Below, piece by piece: positions 57,341-64,000 of a stretch of DNA of 64,000 bases. This DNA comes from Rhyacophila brunnea (lineage: Eukaryota > Arthropoda > Insecta > Trichoptera > Rhyacophilidae). The DNA lies in contig JAGYXB010000101.1 in assembly GCA_022495005.1 (NCBI GenBank), positions 434,001 through 498,000 of the forward strand, given 5' to 3'. The notes beneath the pieces are model-generated. The model saw nothing but the letters and a program-made list of their open reading frames with translations. It made no database searches and had not been told where the DNA came from. Position 1 is the stretch's first letter. Every line of letters starts with the position of its first letter. A program made the translations under genes and the position numbers.

Positions 57341-58560
57341 TATGGTAAAACATTACATATCTTGAATTGATTATACCTCGGCGTTAAAAAATAAATCCAC
57401 ACCTGATTTTTTTATCCTTCACATAACTTTGTAATTGTACAAAGTGACAAGGATTTGAGTGCATACGCACTCCGTATCAATGTATTAGTAAATGCCAGGC
57501 ACTTGATTGGTTTACCCACGTTTTAGTATCCAAAATAATTCAAAAAAATCTATTCCAAATTGCAAGGTTACGTGAAGGGTATCTACCCACTGACTATAAA
57601 ATATGAGGCATATTAAGTATTTACTTGAGACGAATCTTCGTTTTATTTATATGTAGGTACTGTATGTCTTCTGTTTATTTCTTTGTCATGTGATGTTTGA
57701 GATCTTAAATGGCCGGCGCGATATGTGTACATTTTCACAGCTGTGAAAATTCACTGAACCTTTTCAACCCTTATTGAACGACGCGCATTTGCGATGTCCC
57801 AGTCCCGGTGAGCCGCGGGAATCAGCCATGAGCCAGTGCCGGCCTGGCTTTTGCCGCGCTCGTTTCATATCGTGTGTCGCTGCGCCTACTTTCCGTCTCC
57901 GCAATCTACTCACTTTCTCTGCTAATCTCAACGAAGTCTGAATTTCCCACCAAAAACATTAATTCAAACCATCATTTCAAATTCAGAATCGTTCCGCGTC
58001 GTCGCTGTCATTGTCCATAAACAATTACCACTATGAATAAAGACGTTTTCTGTCATTATTTTCGTTATTTCAAATTCGCCTCGAACATCTGATATTTTGG
58101 AAAATTTTCCTCGTGTAAATATTACCTAAATCGTTCTACTAAATTATTTACAGTGAACAAAAAAATAAAAATATTATGTGACGGCTAATAACAAGGCCTC
58201 GTTTGGCCAATACCTATTGTATTTCAACTTCAGACTGTCGACAATCACGTTATTTTAATTCTTTAAACAGAGACTTTATTAATACTGTTATTAAATGTTA
58301 CCATAGACGCAATTATTATAAACAATCATTTGAGTTTGTTGACTCAAAAACAATATAATTATCGCCATATATTTTATGTTGTTGTTTATTGACTGATATG
58401 TCATTTTTATTATCAAAGTGCGACTCAGGGCGATAATTTTAAATCGTATCATTTATTTTACATTATGCTATAAATAAATTGTGTAACCTCAATTAATTTA
58501 CTGACGGTTCTTCAAGACTTATTCAATTTCTGCCAGAGAAAATATAAACACACCAACAAG
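57341..58560. promoter_or_regulatory. Upstream region of the DUSP22-like gene
   Basis: A patch at about 57710-57910 is markedly more GC- and CpG-rich than its surroundings (GGTGAGCCGCGGGAATC, GTGTCGCTGCGCC), as expected for a promoter or 5' UTR. The rest is AT-rich. No transcription start can be fixed from sequence alone. Confidence 0.35.
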
Positions 58561-58581
58561 ATGGGTAACGGAATGAATAAG
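58561..58581 (+). CDS. DUSP22: DUSP22/DUSP15-type dual-specificity phosphatase, first coding exon only
   Basis: ATGGGTAACGGAATGAATAAG followed by the donor GTAAAT encodes MGNGMNK. This is the N-terminus of DUSP22 (JKAP/VHX) and almost that of DUSP15, including the Gly2 N-myristoylation site, and in vertebrates the first coding exon also ends after this Lys in phase 0. The enzyme dephosphorylates Tyr/Thr residues in JNK and related signalling. The next exon, expected to begin with a LPGLY-like sequence, was not seen in the 5.4 kb that follow, so the gene must run past the window. The call rests on seven residues plus a matching splice site. Confidence 0.6.
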
Positions 58582-59506
58582 GTAAATATAATTATTGTTA
58601 TTCGATATTAAATTATTATTTATCAATGTCACATGCTTGGGTAATTGTTTAAAAAAAATATTGCGTTTGACGGTTATGAAAGAAAATGCATTGACCTTGG
58701 CCCGTTAACCCTATTCTATTGCATTTCGTGCAAGTACCACCCTACACATGCACGCCGTAGAAATAGTAGTGTAGGTAGGTATATGTATATAGTATTATAA
58801 ATGGGTATAATTTTATTATGCACTACTCAATTTACTGGACATTTTCTTATCCATGTACCATAACTAATCATAATCATCTTCCATTTGTTAGAATTGAGAC
58901 CCATTGACAGAACTAGTCGGGAATGGTATTAGATTAGAAAATGTAATCCGATCTATAAAATCCCAGTTGGAAATTCATCTCAATTAGATAATATTGTATC
59001 ATGAAATCACACATACAAAATAGGAATAGCGACGCAGGCAATTTTTTTTCCAAAAAATAGTTTTATAGTTATTAGATAAGTATAATAAAATAAACCAATA
59101 AGATAAAAAAAATGTATACCTATTGCAATTGTCAGTGGAATCGAAACCAGCTACATGGGTCGAGATAATCTTGACACACTTTTTTTTAGGTACGGTTGTT
59201 ATTCATTCGATGAAATAATTTGGGTCCAAATGAATAATGATAAAACAAACATTTATTCTGTGAATTTGATTCGGCCGCGCGATTGGATTTATGGGAGAAG
59301 GTTTCTGCCACTACTCCACTGCGGGCGCTTACAATAAAATAAAACGCATAATTATCTTAGTTACTGTTTCGATATTAGAAAATAGTTTGCGTTTACAAAA
59401 TAATAATGAATGCCTATAATAATATTATGTCAACAACAACTTCGTATGAACCTGTGCGAATTGGCTATATGATACCAATGCGCGAATTTAATTTTTAGTT
59501 AAGGCG
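58582..59506. other. Probable first intron of the DUSP22-like gene
   Basis: AT-rich, no exon recognised. Confidence 0.4.
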
Positions 59507-59885
59507 ATACATCAGTGAAACGGCAAATAATTTTCAACTATAGGCGCGACGAAATTTTGGACTCGCTGCCATTCGGAGAGAGAACGTCGATCTGGGAACA
59601 CGTCAATTTGTTTCGTGATGGCGACGGGGGTATTAATGCTTAAATCGCGTAAAGATTACTAAAAACGTTATCCATTTACTTTAAAAAGGAAACATGTGAA
59701 TGTATATATTATTATTGTTACTAATAGAACAATAAACAGAACGTTAAATGGACGCATTTTGGATTTCTATGACAAATTATATTTCGTTTGGCATGCGTCA
59801 TTTGCACCCGCGACCCGTAATCCGCGCATCGCCTAGCGACGATCTTTTTAGACGGTGCCTCAACTGAGGTATAGCCTCTATGAAT
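59507..59885 (+). repeat. Dispersed repeat, copy 2 (partner at 8266-8880)
   Basis: Shares ATCAGTGAAACGGCAAATAA, AACAATAAACA, AATGGACGCATTTTG and CGATCTTTTTAGACGGTGCC with copy 1, in the same order, with an internal length difference. The hAT element at 59907 lies just beyond its end. Confidence 0.7.
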
Positions 59886-59906
59886 GCAATATGTATATGT
59901 ACATAT

Positions 59907-60691
59907 CAGTGGCGAAGGGTGACTTTTGGAAAGAGGTAGGCTGTGGAGATATGATAAAAAGAGCACACTTGTCAGGTATACTTACGAGAATAGTACGATA
60001 TTTACTACTAATGAATAGGCACACACTAATAAATGATAACGACGCACTAATTCAATGAAACTTCAAAAACTCATTGATGACATAAAAATGAGCGATGTGT
60101 TTAAATTACGTATTTTTCAAAACATGTATACCCATCAAAAATCATTAGATAAAATTAATTTTTATTTTTAAAAACAATCTATACTTACTTATTTATTAAT
60201 ATTCGATTAAACGCCGTTGAAATTATTTTTTTAATTATCTGATTATTAATGATTTTGGACAAAGTGCGCAGTCGTGACAACAATATTATGCGCGAATGTT
60301 TTAGGCTCTGCGAAAGGAGCTTGCCTCATTTCGTACAAATCAGCAGACTTGCTGAGGTTACGAGACGTAAAGTCCATACAAAAAAAAAATCAGAATTATT
60401 CCAAACATAATCGGAAATTTATTTACGTCGAGAAGTCGCGGCATTTATTATTTAATTTACGGCGCGGCGCGCTGTGGTTTTTTTAATACGAGTACCTTTG
60501 CAGTTGTTTTGTAAACTGTGTAATACTGTAATACATTCCTACATATGCGATCTCGTTGGCAAAATAAATTATTTTTATACATAAAATAATGAAGTGATTA
60601 ATTATATAAATATGTCAATATGCAATTAAAAAATATTTTTCTTAAGAAGGTAGGCTTTAAATAATCGCCTAGTATGGAGTCTTCGCCACTG
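59907..60691. mobile_element. hAT non-autonomous element, CAGTGGCGAAGG family, copy 3
   Basis: 785 bp, ends CAGTGGCGAAGGGTGAC and complement of CAGTGGCGAAGACTCC, perfect 8-bp duplication GTACATAT at 59899-59906 and 60692-60699. The longest of three family members here; a small open frame at 60274-60486 has no recognised domain. Confidence 0.9.
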
Positions 60692-60699
60692 GTACATAT

Positions 60700-61194
60700 T
60701 ATGTGTAAATTCATGGTTATATTATTTTTAATTGGATTGTATACTTACATGTCCTATAAGGCAGGGGTACCCAATCTTTTTGGCATTGCATCATCCTTTG
60801 ATAAACGATGAAAATATTATATAAGTAGGTGGGTACTTGTTAAAACAATTAGTGCTATCATATTTTGGGAGACATTAGACTATTATGATTCTAGACAAAT
60901 TCGCATAGGTTTGAAGCGTAGGTAAACAATTTAAATGCAGCCAATGATGTCAGCCGATTAGTGCTATCGCATTATTGGTTATCGCTACGATGTCAGTGAG
61001 CCCAAACTGAACGTGAACTTTTTTGTTTGTAAGTGCGTCTCCATAAGTGTTACTAAATAAATCAAGCCTCATCGGAATGAAAAATTGTTGAAACAAGCCA
61101 TTCAATTATTACGGATTCCATTTGCGTTTTATTTACATTTTGGCAATCGACAAACAAGCCGGAGTATTTATTACTTATAAACACCTATAAACCC
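60700..61194. other. AT-rich stretch with a possible hAT end
   Basis: CAGGGGTACCCAATCTTTTT near 60763 looks like a hAT terminus. A possible partner, the complement of CAGTGATTAATAACCGTTGG near 61530, is weak and no target duplication was found. No gene. Confidence 0.3.
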
Positions 61195-61429
61195 ACGGTG
61201 GCCGCGTGGCTTAAGCGTTGGACTATCACGCTGTGGGTCCCAGGTTCGAATCCTAGGACAAGCATACATATTGTTTTTCAATTTGTATGTGAGTCAGGGT
61301 ATGGACCCAATAGGTTGAGCAAGTGGCTGACATCAATTTCTCGTAAAAACAAAAAATCTCTTAATACAAACCTCTACTCTGTGGAGGCCCATATGATCCT
61401 ATTAGGATCGGACATGGTCGGAAAAAAAC
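61195..61429 (+). mobile_element. tRNA-derived SINE, full-length copy
   Basis: Head: GGTGGCCGCGTGGCTTAAGC (A-box region) and GGTTCGAATCC (B-box), followed by the body with AATAGGTTGAGCAAGTGGCT, CTGTGGAGGCCCATATGATC and GGATCGGACATGGTCGG, then an A-rich tail. This is the most complete of the four copies in the window, so it defines the family at about 230 bp. Confidence 0.88.
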
Positions 61430-62302
61430 ATTACATTTTAAACATTTTTCTGAAATTATTAAAAAATATTAGGTACTTTTTTTACGATAAATTTGTCAAT
61501 TAATTTCTTGGGAGTCGCGATCCAACGGTTATTAATCACTGGTGTGGCAGAGGGCATAGAGCATGATATGCAGATAGAATGCTACGCAATAGTAAAAATC
61601 GTAAATAAGCAAAATAAATTTAATGGTTGACTGCTTTTGTTTCCGCAAGGGCGATCAGCTAAAACGTATTATTCCCACCTTTAAAGATCGATGAAGGGTG
61701 GCGTTAGTACCAACGCGATAATCTAGATATTCTGTGATAGTTGTCTATGGATGCTCATTGATTTCGAATTTCGAATTATTATGTCATCCGTTTCATAATA
61801 ATATCGACGTTCGCAATGTTGCCACGCACAATTTTTAACATTCCACATTTAAAACGCGTTCACGGTTTCATTTTAAAACTTTTATCAAAGGATAATAAAA
61901 ATCCTACCCCGTCTAACGTAATGCGGTTAACCTCTTTCAGTGTGTTTTATAAGCACCGCATTATGTGTTCGTACTTGTTAATAGTAGTGTTATCAATTCA
62001 AAACAACTTTCATGTTGAAAATTGTTTAAACCTTGAAGTTGTCGGCGCCAGTGGATTCTTGTAAAACATTCTGTTAATTAGGGTACGATCGTTTTCCACA
62101 CTGTAACTTTTCATTTAAAATTTCTGTGTTTAATAAATAAATGAACTTGTTTTTACTAAAAAAGAAAACATCATTGCATACTTTCTAATATTCAACATGC
62201 AAAACGTGAACTGATTTAAATCGACGTACCTACCTATAAACAATGAATTGTTTAACACTTTGTATCCCGTCTGTCGACCGATAAGATAATAATATTTTTT
62301 TT
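61430..62302. other. AT-rich stretch without recognised genes
   Basis: A frame at 61816-62064 (82 codons) shows no known domain. Nothing else is recognised. Confidence 0.35.
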
Positions 62303-62374
62303 CGACCATGTACGATTCTAATAAGATCATATGGGCCTCCACAGCGTGGAGGTTTCTATTAACAGATTTTACTA
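62303..62374 (-). mobile_element. tRNA-derived SINE, 3' fragment, minus strand
   Basis: Minus-strand GTGGAGGCCCATATGATC and a diverged GGATCGGACATGGTCG-like end. The tRNA head is missing (5' truncation). Confidence 0.7.
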
Positions 62375-62749
62375 TTACCATGGAGCGTGGGGTGTAAATT
62401 GCATAATTCAGTCTATGAGTACGTCTCCTCGTTACTGTTTACTTGACTCTATGACTCCTTTATTATGTTACTTATGGCTATCACTTAATATATACATATA
62501 AATATATGCATTTCATATCTTTCATAAAGTAACAATTTAACAAAATATTCAATACAACTTCAAGCCTCCAAGTTCACTATAAACTGCGTGATTCATGACA
62601 TTTGACGCTGTATTTTTATATTAACATGTTGTCATATTATTGGCCGTGTTGTCCTATTCTGCTAACATATTCACTTACTTATATATTGGCACATAAAATA
62701 TATCATTGTGCATATTGCATATTCATTTTTTGATCTATTCTACTACATA
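62375..62749. other. AT-rich stretch without recognised genes
   Basis: Nothing recognisable. Confidence 0.3.
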
Positions 62750-63217
62750 GATAGCCGTTTATATTTCGAGAATTGTTTTGAAACCATTTGTTTACCAGAA
62801 GTTTTTGGTGAAATAAGGAAAAGCAACCGTCGGCGACACATCATCCTTCATCAAGACAATGCGAGCTCTTACACATCGGCTCAAACAAGCGCCTATTTGA
62901 GCACTCAACATATTAAATTGATGGGTCATTCGCCGTACAGCTCCTATTTGGCACCAAATGATTTCTTTTTATTCCCGACAGTCCAAGATAAATTGCGCGG
63001 TCAACGATTTTCTACACCAGAAGAGGCGGTTGATGCATTCAAAAACCATGTTTTGGAGTTACCTTCTGCAAAGTGGCAAAAATGCTTTTCAGATTGTTTC
63101 AAACGCATAGAAAAGTGTATAAGTTATCGTGGAGAATATTTTGAAAAACAATAAAACTGTTTTCATTGATAAAAAATTCATTTTTGTTGGTTTTTCCCGA
63201 AATATAAACGGCTACCC
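62750..63217 (+). mobile_element. Internally deleted mariner element
   Basis: The left end GATAGCCGTTTATATTTCG matches the complement of the right end GGGTAGCCGTTTATATTTCG. The left terminal repeat is joined almost directly to the C-terminal half of the transposase gene, so about the first half of a mariner is missing. About 470 bp remain. Confidence 0.85.
62771..63154 (+). pseudogene. mariner transposase, C-terminal half
   Basis: An open frame encodes the end of a mariner transposase: RRRHIILHQDNASSYTS holds the second catalytic Asp, and LAPNDFFLFPTVQDKLRGQR the third, 34 residues later, the D34D spacing of mariner. The ending KCISYRGEYFEKQ is typical of the family. The helix-turn-helix DNA-binding domain and first catalytic Asp are absent, so it cannot transpose, but the remaining frame has no stop. 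Confidence 0.9.
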
Positions 63218-63237
63218 TCGTAACGTGTGTATGTAAT

Positions 63238-63655
63238 ATTGGAATTACCCTGCATGAATATTTTACTGCTGACAGTACGTATTATTGCGGCCATAACAAA
63301 AAATGTACATGTAAACACCTATTATCGTGTAAATTGCAAGATTGCTTGCATGAATCAAAAAAGTTCAGGAGCTCCTGAATTTTCACGCGACAATTGGACC
63401 GTACAATATCTGCGCCTGCATAATTGAACGATAGTAGCGAACCTGCCGATAAAAAAACGAACTACACCGCGCAGAGACTCATTTTGAGGTTAACCGATTT
63501 TCACAACCTGTCAAGTAGTTCCAAATAATGATATCGAGTCTCGCTTACTCTGGAAGAAAGAGATTTGTGAGACAGTCAGCACTTTTACGTGTGAACAGTT
63601 ATTATCGCGATAGTTTAAAATACACACTATTGGTGCAAGTAAATCCATGCAGGTA
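63238..63655 (+). mobile_element. MITE of about 430 bp, family copy B
   Basis: Starts near CCTGCATGAATATTTTACTG and ends near AAATCCATGCAGGTATAA. Shares ATTATTGCGGCCATAACAA, GCAGAGACTCATTTTGAGGT and AACCTGCCGATAAAAAAACG with copies A and C. Non-coding. Confidence 0.7.
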
Positions 63656-63681
63656 TAATCAATTCAAGATAATGTTTTACC

Positions 63682-64000
63682 ATAATACCCCGTTTACACG
63701 TACATGGATTTAGGTACTGCTACTATCGCGGTCATAACAAGAAAATGCACGTGTAAACACGTATTTTCATGAAAGTTGCAAGATTGCATGCATGAATAAA
63801 AAAAAATCGGAAGCTTCTGAATTGTCATGCGACAGTTGAGACTTTTTCGACCTGCGCCTGCGCAGTAAAACGATAGTGGCGAACCTGCCAGCAAAAAAAA
63901 AACGAACCGCGGAGAGACTCATTTGGAGGTAAACCGATTTTTACGACCTGTCAAATAGTACCATAAAATGACAACAATAGTCTTGAAGAATGAGATTGGA
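63682..64000 (+). mobile_element. MITE of about 430 bp, family copy C (cut by window end)
   Basis: Starts near CCCGTTTACACGTACATGG and runs off the window. It contains GAACCGCGGAGAGACTCATT and CTGTCAAATAGTACCATAAA, matching copy A in reverse. Copies B and C follow each other in the same orientation with only about 25 bp between. Confidence 0.7.

Noticed and set aside
60763..61531. A hAT element with a nested SINE
   Set aside because: The left end looks like hAT, but the proposed right end pairs poorly and no 8-bp duplication was found.

Overview
This is a eukaryotic nuclear window, very probably from an insect. It is strongly AT-rich, its genes are split by GT-AG introns, and it is packed with animal-type transposons (hAT, pogo/Tigger, mariner, Helitron, RTE-like LINE, tRNA-derived SINE). 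The AT-rich microsatellites and the TE mix would suit a sternorrhynchan hemipteran, but the sequence does not settle the order. There are no bacterial operons, ribosome binding sites or CRISPR arrays.

Four host genes can be supported by exon-level homology recalled from family knowledge. (1) The 3' part of an Ataxin-1 homologue, + strand, exons 1301-1535 and 6005-6421. (2) A complete five-exon anamorsin/CIAPIN1 gene, - strand, 34239 to 28867. (3) A complete three-exon TMEM42-like membrane protein gene, + strand, 34867-36904, head to head with CIAPIN1 across a 627-bp shared promoter interval. (4) The first coding exon (MGNGMNK) of a DUSP22/DUSP15-type phosphatase, + strand, 58561-58581, whose other exons lie beyond the window or were not found.

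Everything else that can be recognised is mobile DNA, often nested and with readable target-site duplications (TSDs). Main structures: two near-identical hAT-type elements in introns of ATXN1 and CIAPIN1; a SINE / hAT / intact pogo nest at 23.8-28.05 kb, whose pogo encodes a 755-aa transposase with a C-terminal PHD finger; a Helitron (41262-46828) whose Pif1-type helicase pseudogene is split by a fold-back-like element with 15-bp minisatellite arms (42451-45560); a cluster at 47.6-50.4 kb where hAT elements sit at the termini of a small MITE; a MITE / hAT / pogo nest at 54.4-57.3 kb with a second, decayed PHD-finger pogo; and a deleted mariner at 62.75-63.2 kb.

The least expected items are the PHD-bearing pogo elements, the fold-back element that keeps reading frames open on both sides, a small inverted-repeat family carrying a tRNA-like module in its middle, and a 73-bp almost perfect hairpin. 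The stretches at 11.1-14.0, 14.4-16.9, 17.5-19.4 and 50.6-53.1 kb hold no gene I can recognise. All coordinates were read by eye; no alignment, folding or database search was run.
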